Positions 48,401-60,000 of a stretch of DNA of 64,000 nucleotides are shown piece by piece. The notes beneath the pieces are model-generated. The model searched no databases, was not told the origin of the DNA, and saw only the letters and a program-made list of their open reading frames with translations. This stretch comes from Membranipora membranacea (Eukaryota; Bryozoa; Gymnolaemata; Cheilostomatida; Membraniporidae). How positions within the stretch are numbered: position 1 is the first letter of the stretch; the number at the start of each line of letters is the position of its first letter. The stretch spans positions 21,015,387 through 21,079,386 of the forward strand of contig OU612069.1 in NCBI GenBank assembly GCA_914767715.1. Direction: 5' to 3'. The position numbers and the translations under genes are program-made.

Positions 48401-49989
48401 GGTAATAAGTGTCATATTATGTGAAAAATCAGCAGTTTTTCATTTTTTTTCCCATTGAGCTCCGTAAATTCAATTTGATTCATCAATTGCGGAACAACTA
48501 ATATATCTGTATCCTCATCATTGATCAGTTTGTCCAACATTGTTCAATTGTTTGTATCTTGCCTCAAAAATCCATCGCAGGCGTTTTTTGAAGTAGCTTG
48601 GCGCTGATTTTGTTTGTTATTGGTACTTGTAGAACTGAGTGTCACTAAAAGTTAATTCAATCTGTGAGTGAATACAGGTCGATTACTCTCATCATACCAT
48701 GCAAGGACAATCCTGCATGCTTGATCATGACTATCCAAAGAGTGGGAAACATGGGAAACAGACTTTATGTTGAGGTAATTTTGATAACTTTTGGCATTAC
48801 ATGCTGCGTGTGATATGTTCTAGACCTATCTCAGTTGCCTCATAATCCCTGAATGATCACATGGTGGGAGTAGGTGTTTATCATAGCTCTTGCCCCATGA
48901 TCAAGACTTTTCTGACAACATAATTAGTCTGATACAGAGGGTTGACAGCAGGTAGTTTATAACAACAATTGTCCAAAATACCTCAAAGAAGTGAGTGCCC
49001 TACCCACCGGTCCATGACTTCTGAAAATATGTTGTGTCGATTGCATGGCCTGAAATACAGAGCGCATCACATAGTGTGCTATTATGAAAAGGATTGATAC
49101 TGGTAATTAGCAAGTTTGATAAGCCCCACACACAGTTGTATGTGGAGTAATTTTACAGACTACTTACAGTAAATCCATCTGATTTATACCCTCCCCACCC
49201 ACACAAGTCCCTTACATTGTTGGGTTGGCGTAAACAAACCACTAACGGTAACAATGGTTCCTACATATTATATATTTTATATTTCAGGTTGTTCCCAATT
49301 TCCAGTTGAGGTTATAAGTGTGCTGATGTTATGATGCATGTTTATGTGTTATGGTGATGAATAACATTCAGGTAAGAAATACCCGCCAGGAAGAAGTATA
49401 ATGTGAAACTTAACTTATCCCGTGGCCGCATGTGTGAAATCCAACCATCATTCAGTACTTCAAACTCAAACTACCTTATAACCCATATAAATATTAGCTT
49501 TTGAAGACAAGCTAAAAAAACAGTACGCTCTCATAATGTCACTTCGCGCAACGCCTTAAGTTTTGAAAATTGGTTTGTGTACGTCCTTCATAAATAACCC
49601 AAGAGAAGTAAATAAATAAACTAGTTAGGAGGTGACTATATGTTAGCACACCCCAATTTCCGCAAAGCCATTTTATTAAAACTCCTCTTGGGTGGTTCAA
49701 AAGAACCTATCCTCTTCAAACATGGTTTTTTTGTGCTCTTGGGTAGAGAGGATATACACCTCTATGAGGTAAGGGGCTAGAAATGCTCGTCAATGTGACT
49801 AAAAATCCAGCTTCAGCAGTACCGATTGCATGGTCTGAAAATTTGTTTTGAGTAATGTAACAGACTATCTGGAGAAATTCCATATCACATGTACCCTCCC
49901 TGCTGCCACAAAATTACCCTTCCATACATTCTAGGGTTGTAGTAAACAAACCACAAATGTGTTTAACAGGCAGTAACAATGGTTCACCA

Positions 49990-50138
49990 TATTATAGTAG
50001 AGGTATACACCCGAGGGTGCTGGGGGCTGGAACAATCAACCTTGAAAGCTCTCCCAACGGGATTTGAACTCACAAATCCTGCGGCACCAATCGCCTGGCA
50101 GTGAATAGCAAGCCGATAACCATCTCACCGTCCCCACA
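49990..50138 (-). mobile_element. tRNA-derived SINE, copy 3 (right arm)
   Basis: Mirror of copy 2. About ten bases are missing from the A-box region (GATGGTTATCGGCTTGC), so this copy is probably promoter-dead. Confidence 0.75.
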
Positions 50139-51185
50139 AATTTTATATTTCATTTTTTTATTTCAGATGATTTCCAGACTCCTTGCTCAGGTTTGCAATA
50201 TTAGTATACTGATGTTATGCAGGATGTTTATTTATAATGTTGAAGAACTGTGTACAATAAGGTCAGTGATATGTATATATATATTGAGACATATGTTGAA
50301 ACAAACCACATCATTGTTCAATACTTCAGAATCCCACTTACAAATTTATCTGATAATTTTTCGTCATACTACTGCTGGTCAGGGACTTGCATTATACAGG
50401 CCTGCTGCAGCAAATATTACTTTACAAATAATCAGTCCTAATTTCAATTTTATAACTGCGAGACCCTTGGGCTTGATGAGTATAATGTGCATAAAAAACA
50501 TGCTTCAATACCTCCAAAATCGCTAGGCATCTCACAACTGGGTGGGAAGAGATACATGTGCTGCGGAACCAATATTGGAAGCTGATCTTGCCAATCTTGC
50601 CATGACATGCTAGAAGTTGATCGCCCTTGTCCAAAAGACTTACCTACCGTGCAGTTAGCAGTTAGATTCAATACCAAGGATGGCCTGTGTGTATCTAAAG
50701 CGTAACCTTATGTCATATGATATTGTGACAGGATAATTTTTGCGATTGGGGGCATATGCCCTAGTTGTAGGTAAAAGATATGAAATAAATTCTGAAACAT
50801 TAGGCCTTTAGAGACCTGCACAATGATCAACCATCAGCCTTTAGCTAGGGGGTGGTCAGACCATTTTCAATATCATTAGGGAAGAAGCTGCGGTCTGTTT
50901 GTTTCTGTCTCATCAGGGAGTCTCCTTTTCGGCAGGGAGGACGGGTGGGATACCCTCCCTGCTCCCTGTTTTTTTTCACTTCAAATTGAGACAAATCATA
51001 GAGTTGTTCTCTCTTTGACATGTAAGTTCAATGAGGGGACAACCGATGATAAGACGTCCTTAAGTTGCCCCCAGACTGCTCAGCTGACATTTTTATCTTT
51101 TCTTCTAGGGATGCATCTACCGAGTTCTGTGATTGCTGAGAATAACTCTTGCTATGGACTGAAGCTGCCTTATGATCGATAGATT

Positions 51186-51380
51186 CTAGTCCATCTTGTG
51201 CAGAAGGTCACAACAGACTCTCCAATCAACATAAATTGTGTCTTTGAGCCGAAAGACACAGCCATCAAAGCTGGTACCTTCGTAGAAATGATAGAGAACT
51301 TTTCGAAGTAAATGTAGTCTATCGATAAATTTCAGATTGTGAAATGTCAAACTTTTCCTCCTGCTAAAATTCAACTCATC
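51186..51380 (-). pseudogene. 64-codon frame, right arm mirror copy
   Basis: Open version of the left-arm frame at 39183-39374: LNFSRRKSLTFHNLKF to VDWRVCCDLLHKMD and stop. Upstream on the minus strand is TACATTAG, acceptor-like. No family recognised. Confidence 0.35.
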
Positions 51381-52370
51381 TAATGTAGGTCAGTTTTATT
51401 TCATAAACACCACAGTGAATCAAGGTTTAATCTTGCTAAATACAACGTTACGGATGTATGTTTGCTTATAAACTACCTCTGATTTTAGTAAAACATTGGC
51501 TGATATTACGCTTCTACACTATCAATACCTGAAACAATGAATTGTTTTATAAATATCTACCAACTACATTGTTGGACTCACTTGTGCTTTTATACAGGCT
51601 GATCAATGTGATTATTGCGTGGCTTATGAAAATAAAAAGTATAATTATTCAGTCTCATCACGCAATCTTGACTAAGTGCTTGGATATTATAAGTTATAAT
51701 TAGTTCATTTGCACTTCAATAGAGCAGAATGAAAAACCAAAAAACTCTTATGAATTCTTGTGACAAGGACCACCCTGCCTTTCCCGGAAAATGATCTTTG
51801 GTGTCAAAGTGGGTGGCTATGCTCTACTGTATACGGTTCTGCTACAAAGGACTTGATCACCAATAGACTGATCTACATGTTTTCACAGATATTTTCCTAT
51901 GTTCTCCGATGACTTTTGCTACTACAATGATAATCACCTAACGTCACCACTTGTAAGATATCAGGTTAACTATCGATGTGTAAACACCCGGGTTGCTAAT
52001 TGCATATATTATCTAGCTTCACTCTCAATGTATACTAGTGTCCTATAGCTCCACTCTCAATGTATAATATGCCCATAAAAGCATTTCTGCTCAATAAAAC
52101 ATGCCTCTTTCAAAATCTGCATTCCAGTAGTAGTAACTAGTATGGGAATTTTGTTTGACAAATCATCATATCAGAGTTATCTTCTCCTGAATACTCATGT
52201 ACATATTTCACTGGGAATTCCGCTTTACATAAATAATGCTACAGTTGTACTATAACACATAATTTCTAACCCAGATTGTCCATACACATAGCCTATGAGA
52301 TGTTTTCATAGAACACATATCAATTTTATGCTTATAGGCCACATTCAGTGGTAAAAAAAGCAAAATTTGA

Positions 52371-52578
52371 AATTTCCGCGTTTTAGTCAATTTTGACTAA
52401 AATGCGGAAAAATGCTTTTCAAGGTCACAAGTAGGTCACAAGGTGATTTCCGCATTTTAGTCAATCCCACTCAGGATTGACTAAAATGCGGAAATACGCA
52501 CTAATTCCCGCAACACGCACGTGAATTTGCGTGATCACGGATTTCCGCATTTTAGTGAACCCGCGTTTTAGTGAACCC
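52371..52578. repeat. Outer-right motif array with extra terminal copy
   Basis: Mirror of the outer-left array, plus one more terminal 16-mer: GCATTTTAGTGAACCC (52547-52562) is followed directly by GCGTTTTAGTGAACCC (52563-52578). The very end is thus tandemly duplicated. Confidence 0.8.
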
Positions 52579-52589
52579 CTGCACAGGCC
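52579..52589. repeat. 11-bp direct repeat, right target-site copy
   Basis: CTGCACAGGCC, identical to 37984-37994. Confidence 0.8.
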
Positions 52590-54037
52590 GCATCCAATTA
52601 CTAAGGTCAAGGTGAAAGTTATTTACATTAGAGCAAGTTCTTAAATTTATGTAGGATTGTTTGAGATTTACACAGACAGAACTCCTACAAACTGTGGCCT
52701 CTACAGTAGGTCAGTGTCATTGCTGATGTAGGAAGTGTAGGTTTGTGAATTGCATTCACTTCAAAATACAAAGGTCTGTGTGTCCGCATATTAATAATTA
52801 ATTGAGACGCCCCCCACTTTTGGTACACACCACATACATGACAAGTAGGACTGACCCAGAAATCAGGAGGTCTCCGCGGACAAACTCCCAACCCGGAATA
52901 CGGCTCTGTGCCCCAGAGTGTCGGCGCAATTCAGCCCTTGTTTGTCATATTTCTAAGCCAAAACTTGAGCTTTCATATTATGAATTGCGTCATATTACCT
53001 GTTTTTACATACAAGCAGTAATTGTAATAAGCAATTACATAGTAATATGCACTGCTAGTGAGATAGGAAAACATAGTTTCCCTTGCAAAAAGAAGCTTAA
53101 AAAGTTTTCTGGGTAAGGGAAAACTGAAAAAGGGAGATAGGGAGGGGATGGAAAAAGACCCTAAAAACTGGGAGGCTCCCTACCAAAAAGGGAGACTTGT
53201 CAGGTATGACACACCACAGACAATAGAAACACACTCAGTCACTCGGGGTGTATGTGGTCCATGGAGTGGTGTTACTGAACTCCACTCAGCAGTACTAAAT
53301 CTACCAGTAGTAACTGGCCCAGTAATACCTATCTGTCACCTTGTACCTATTAGTAAACCAGGCAGGGACACACACGTCACTTGGCTGCAGTGGTCTAGTA
53401 AACTAAGTAGGTAGGCCTAGCCTGTGTGGACAGGCTGTCTTGGGTGGTCCAAGACCTTCACTAAGAGTAGTAGACTCATTGTAGTGACTCACAAGAAAAA
53501 ATTATGCTGTTCTGAATGGGAACAAAAAGAAGGCGCTGATGGTGGGTGTCTTAAGACATATGGCAGGTGCTATGAGACTTGCCGTCTTACATCACATCTG
53601 TCTGTCTTGCATGTTTTGACAATGCCTTTCAATGCAGGTTAGAGCCACGTGAGTGCTGTAAGACATGTCCCATACAGCACGTACCTCACGTCTCACAAAA
53701 TATAAAGTGTTGGATTGGACAAAGTACCTAAAATATGTCTTAGCGCGCAATACAATATGTGCTACACCAACAAACTCTCTGCTTCGATATTGTTCCCACA
53801 AAACCGGCTACTCCCCATACAGATTTGGACATTTTCATTAATGCTAGTTTGGTTTGTAAAGCATCTCAATATAACATATCAGCCAGTGAATTTCCCCTGA
53901 CTAATCATAGCGAGTTTACTTTCTGGACTTACTAGCGCCTCTGTAAAGATAGTGATTTACTTCGTTAAATTCTGTCGCGTTATGTAGTTACTGTCTATAT
54001 ATTTCAGATTACAGGAACAGTCACTCTTATATAGCCA
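52590..54037. other. Intergenic and 5' flank of filamin gene
   Basis: No convincing gene; short frames only. The right end should hold the filamin promoter and 5' UTR. A TTTCAG at 54002-54007, about 30 bases before the start codon, may be the acceptor of a 5' UTR intron. Confidence 0.4.
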
Positions 54038-57000
54038 ATGATCATGAGCTCTGAGGAGAGTCCGCCCCCACCTCCACCCTTACTTGAGGACAAATGGGTA
54101 AAGATTCAGGAGAATACATTTACTAACTGGGTGAATCAGCAGCTAAGAGACACAGAATATCAGATCAGCTCACTAGATGGTCAGTTATAACAGTTTATCA
54201 TCCCCCTTTTCCTCATAACTACCCGATAGCTAAAAGATTTTTCCTTGCCCAAATTGAAGCTCCGTTTTTACAATAGAATCAGAACATGATTGACAAATTA
54301 TTTCTAAGGTAACTGAACCCTTTTCACTTTTCTGACTGGTTAGGATCCAGAACTATCAACGAATATCAATCCAGTAGAACATCTGACATCTGTAGGCCTA
54401 CTAAGACGATGCTTGGCTATGTGTGAAGACTGTAGGGGAAGAATGATTTAGCAGGCCAGGATATTGCACCTTATTTTAAGAGCCTAACGAGGGGTAGGAA
54501 ATGATCATAAATAGTGTATAAAGCTTTGCCAACTCCCGATGTTTCATGTGTACATATATTCTATTCTTCAACACACAGGTGAATTCAGCAATGGAGTGAA
54601 GTTATGTGCACTTGTAGCTGCTCTACAGAGCAAACCTGGTATAAGAGGCATGAAAGCTAATCCTAAAAATAGGCATCAGATGATTGAGAATGTCACATTG
54701 GCTTTACAAGCTACTAAAGTCGATAAGATCAAGATTGTCAATATCGGTGAGTGGATTTCCCATGATGCATCAGTGAGACCTTCGTATCAACTCTGAAGTA
54801 TTTTTGGCATTACAATGACTAAACTTGATCTAAAGTGCTAATTTGTGTAACCTTCAGGGTTGTGGTCTTCATGAAATCTTGAGATAGAGATGAATTGTAA
54901 CTGCTCAATTAAAGACAGCGTAACTATAAATAGCTTACATATGTTGAAAGGTCTGAACAGGCGTAATCACCATGGGTTTTTTATTATGAAATTATGCATA
55001 CCATGTCACTGTGGATAACAAAGGAGTAACCAGTGATTTCAATATGTGTAATCAGAGCAACTTGTACGTTGTTGTTGAGGAAGTGATATTGTATCAGAAA
55101 AGCTTGATTGTTCCTGAAATCTTTTTGAAGTAAACTGAATGAAGCCTTTTTCTTGGATATTATTTCGCATTACGCTTTACTATGCGCTTGGTTGCTGTTG
55201 TTAGGAAATAATATCTTAATGGCAGTGTAGGAAATACTTTTGGTAGAGCACATGATCTAGCTTTAGCAGATCAGATAAGTTATGATGGTAGAGTGTTGAC
55301 TACAACAAATCTAATAACATCATAAGTTCTCTAGAGACTGCTAAATCATATGTGAAAGTAATGAGTATTGTTGTGCAGCTGATGACCTCTCTAGTGTCCT
55401 TGGAGTGTCCTTGAGCTGGCTAGAGGTGCTGACTTTTAATTATATATCTAAACATGCAGCAGCTGCTCCACATGCAGGCTACAGACTGGATAAAATCAAT
55501 CGTCATTTCGATGCAGCAGATACTATAACTATGTGTCAAACGCCCTTTCAGAGTATGAAAACTCTCTCATACTTGTTTATAATCCTGACCATTGACGCGA
55601 CTGGTAGGCAAAGTCAGGTCGAAATCAGATGCAAATCTAGCAGGATATCTTTAATCACAGCATACTTTAGACACCCTCAACTAACAATAGGGAATATTTC
55701 TACACATTACTGGCTTTGTTACCTTGAATAAAGTATTTGCATTGTCAATGAAGTCGGATTTCTACGTTGATATTCATAAACACGGTCATGTCACTGGATA
55801 GGCATATTTTCGTGGATTGACTCACATGACTAAGCCTAGAGGGTTTACAGTAGCGTAGCGTAAAGTATGGATTCGAAAACTCAGCCCAGATAATCACAAT
55901 CAGTATGCCAGGACCATCCAGTTCCATTTTTTTACTGGGTCTGTTTGATCAATGTATATAATTTTGTTGTACATTGTAGGTGCTGAGGATATTGTGAATG
56001 GTAGTAGAAAGCTTATTCTCGGATTGATATGGCAGTATATACTCCGATATCAGATCGGTAAAACAGAGGTACGTGTCTATCTAAATCCTTTGATGTTCTC
56101 AACAATCTCGAAAAATTTTGTTGTTTTGTTATTGGGAGAATGACGGAAATTATTTGACAGTAAAACATTGAAAAATAACTTCAGACAGGGCATGATTTAT
56201 CTCTGCTACACAACAGTATAATTTGCATATGTATGTTCAGGTATATCTGATGTGCTTTACTGTTCTACATACCCCCTCGAGATCTGATGTTAGCCTGGCT
56301 ACAAGCTGTCATACCGGAATGTGGAATAAAGAACTTCAACAAAAACTGGAATGATGGCAAAGCCCTACAGTAAGCATACACCGTCATAATTACTGTACAA
56401 AACTCATGTTATATCATTCATGCTTATTCAGGTTTCAAATCTGCTCATATATAGGATGTTTTGTTCCTAAAGTGCAGACATATGACTATCCCAGAATGCA
56501 ATCATCTGGAATTTTCAGTGATATTTGGAATTTCAGATTAAATGCATTGTGGGAATGGTACTTTGCATTGGCAGTTATTTGAGTGACAGTGTATTGATCG
56601 TGTTTTTCCAGCGCACTGATAGATTATTGTGAGCCTGGATTAGCTCCTAACTGGAGAGACACGTCCACAAGAGACAGGTAAACTATAGATACAAATATCA
56701 ATTGTAACACAAAGCTGAATTTGAATTCGCGTTTGATTAAGGACTGTTTTATTCTTCCGAAAACTATGAGATCTATGCTGCTCTCAACATACCAATACCT
56801 TCGTTTCAAAGGGCAACCAGGGTATCGCAGCGATGCATAAATGGGTAGCGAAGAATGTGCTACACAGCATAAGCTATGCGCATGACACCGTGCAAAACTC
56901 AAAGTAGTTGCTGAGTCTTAGCTGAGTTACACTTAAATTTAGGCGAGGTTCAAAGACATTGCTGTAATAATGATAGAGCACAGGCTAAATATAACAGGAA

Positions 57001-60000
57001 CAGAAAACTGCTCTGTGTGGTTCCATATTTGTTGAGTTTGAGCAGCATTCATGGATGAAATGTTTGAAAAGAATTCTCACTAAATGATCATCCGATTTAG
57101 ATTTGGTCTTTTTCCCTATGCATAAGGTGCAATCTGCTATCAAGCGATGAGTAGTTGTTTGAAACCTTGAGTGCCCCTTAAATCCCTTTAGATACTGGTT
57201 CAGATATTTATCTGTTTGTTGACACATTACAGAGTGGGTAACTGTGAGTCAGCTATGAGGCTAGCTCAGGAGAGACTCGGAGTACCAATAGTTGTCTCTC
57301 CTCAGAATATGGCTTCTGATGAAATCGATCAGCTTTCTGGTGAGTTGACGGCTGGTGGTAGATTCTGGTGCCACGCTATCAATCACTTATTGGCAGTGTT
57401 TGCTACGGTTCCACAAAATTCAACATGACAATAATTTGATGACATTTAAACAAAAAATAAACGAAGTCTTATAACTTTGAGGTGCACATAGTTATATAGT
57501 AGCCTGGGTAGGCTCTCGAGGATGGGCGGGTGGAGGGATAGCCTGACTAAAGCCATCATGACCTCTTCAGGGTCATGGCACCGACCTATCTATCATTTTT
57601 ATAAATTCTGATATACGATATAGAGTGCAAACTATCACAACTAACACCAAGGGGTAGTCATTGGTTTGAATTTTTTATTCTTCTTCTGATTGGATATGAT
57701 TCCCTGTTCATTTGGTGTGCCATAATGTTTGTATAACTACTCCATACTTGAGCTTAGCTAGTAGAGACTTGCTGGAGTGATGAAGTTTCAGTTTCAGTTG
57801 AGTAGATTCGGCATTGTGATCACATGACCAATAGACCATAGAATCAAATCAGACAACTATAATTTTAATCCGTATTCACAACATAGTAATATATTTTTGC
57901 GTTGTCCACATTTATCAAATGGATTAATTCAGGCTGTCCGCCCCAACCCCACCCCCAACAGCCTGCCCAGGCTAGTTATATACCATGAACCAAATCTGCA
58001 CAAAACCAAACATTGTCCTTTCTTTGGTTAATAGTTATCTTCTTTTTGACAGGTATGACGTACCTCTCGTACTTCATGAAGATGAACTCTTGTGGATATA
58101 AGGCTACACTGAGAGAAGTGAACAGACTTCTACCCAATTCACATCAAGTCACAAACTTCACTGTAAGATTAATCTCAATCTTTCACAGGAAAGGTGCCCT
58201 TTTCTTTTCTTTGGCTCTTTCCCATGCAGCATACAGTTAATGAAATGTACTGATATCTAGTAACCATCCCTCAAATCGATGGCAGCCATAATTACAAACT
58301 TATCTTATCCCATTTGTTGGTAGTCTGAATGGAGAGACGGTACTACTGTATGTGTTCTGGTGAGATCTGTAGGAGGACATATCCCTGATACTGGAGGTTC
58401 TGTTAATATAGAAGAGACAACAAGCCTAGGTAAGACTATAGAACCATAAGCGCATACATAACATGCATTGGTCATTGTTTAGAATGCTGTTACGAAAATC
58501 TACAAACGTAATCCACATTTATCATGGAACTGAATCCAAGAGTTGATCACACGGTCTTGTATTTTAAATAGACAAGACTGGGCATATTAATTATCATGTT
58601 TAATGCCAACATATGTAGCTTCCTATGTAGCTTCTTATCAGCTGTCTTGGCTTGCTTGCTTACTTGGCCTCTGCATTATTACTTTGATACAGAAAGAATG
58701 GACTTTTGTAAATATTGGTGCCTTGAAAAATCGTGCCAGGAAATAGAGGCTGCTCCTAAATAAGTGATCCATTATGTGTGTCATGAGTTGCCCTCCTATG
58801 AGCAGTAATTCTAAGAAGGCAACTCCATGTTCTTGCAAACTGGCTCAAACTGGCCTCAAAACGTTGAGGTAGTATTTAAACCTTTTTGAGACTAATATTT
58901 TGTACAATCTCATTTCTCCCTCCCTGTTTTGAGATATCCTGACAATAACTTGTGTTTAATAAGTAGCTGATTATAAAGAAATAAGTATTCTGTATAATAA
59001 TACTAACTGTTGAAATTGCAGATTGATAACCAGGGAAACCCAATAAATAATCTCAAATACTTGTATAATTCTTTCGTAACAGAATTCTCTGTTTGACTAA
59101 AACCAGAAGCTGGACTTGACTGCTTGGCTATGTGAATTGCTGATAAGTTGTTTTCAAACCAGAGATTGACAATCCCAATCATTGAATGAAATTAGTGTCA
59201 TTGTAGGTGATGCATGTTTTTGCACTACTGCATTGTGGATTTAGATTTTAGCTCACCTTCAACATCTTCCACACTCCTATATGCATGACGTGTCTGTGGA
59301 AACACCATCAACAAATATAGGCATTAATTTTCCCAAATACCTTCCACATAAGTTCAACTTACCTTCAACATAGTTTCATTCTCTGTTCAAGCCCAACTCC
59401 TAACTTAGTTTTTTTGTTATTCAGCTTGTGTTTCCGTGTATTACAGGTTTACAAGCTGGTAAGGAGATTGGAATACAGCCAATCTTATCAGCCGAGGAGA
59501 TGGTTAAACCTCAGGACGGACACTTGGCTGTGATGGCGTATGCTGCTCGCTTCATAAACAGACCCGTCATCAAACAATCAGCAGCCAGCTACATGGAGAT
59601 ACTGTTTAATACTGTAGACATAACTCCTGGTAGTAAGGTAAAGCTCAAAGGCTCAAACTCAAACATTGTGTTAGCTGATGGTAGGATCATTTCACTGCTA
59701 TCAACCGCATTCCCAATGTGGCTAATAATGAAATGCCACTACCATCATCCCATGCAAAGTTTGAGCACTTAGACTACAAAATGCCAAAATATACTTGCAT
59801 CGACACATATAATAGTGATCGGCTTCAGACATTAAGACTTTAGACATCAGTGGCAGGTTGACTAGAACTGAACATCCCTGAAGGTCGAACTGAGGTCAGC
59901 TATGCTGATAGGCTTTATGCTTCCACTGATGGCAACCCTGTATCAGAAAAAGACACAAAAGTTAAGCATGTCTCTATGTATATAAGTGCATAGTGTTCAA

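Larger units (their letters stand above)
37995..52578. mobile_element. 14.6-kb inverted dimer of a TIR/foldback element
   Basis: A giant palindrome. The left arm 37995-45306 is repeated inverted as 45307/45312-52578 around a 5-base centre (GGGTT, 45307-45311). Over about 245 bases hand-aligned beside the centre the arms differ at 7 positions and one 5-base indel, roughly 3 percent. The outer ends read GGGTTCACTAAAATGCGG and its inverse. The right arm begins at the centre with the same GGGTTCACTAAAATGCGG, so each 7.3-kb half has its own terminal inverted repeats and the whole is two units head to head. The left unit's inner end lacks its last five bases (AACCC). Flanking 11-bp direct repeats support transposition as one block. 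No transposase is seen; both arms are full of short, non-conserved frames, so it is non-autonomous. Foldback/Mutator-like elements share long TIRs and 8-11-bp duplications (family knowledge); the superfamily here is inference. Confidence 0.88.

Noticed and set aside
50101-50526. 141-codon frame in the right arm as a real protein
   Set aside because: Low-complexity composition and the left-arm mirror is interrupted; it spans an AT microsatellite.
37995-52578. Palindrome as a sequencing artefact (hairpin read-through)
   Set aside because: An artefact would mirror flanking DNA at an arbitrary centre. Here both centre and edges fall on the element TIR, an 11-bp direct repeat flanks it, and the arms differ by about 3 percent with indels. 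Long-read confirmation is still desirable.
55405-55731. 108-codon frame in filamin intron 2 as an extra exon
   Set aside because: CH1 continues directly from NIG (exon 2) to AEDIV (exon 3); the frame has no CH-like motif.
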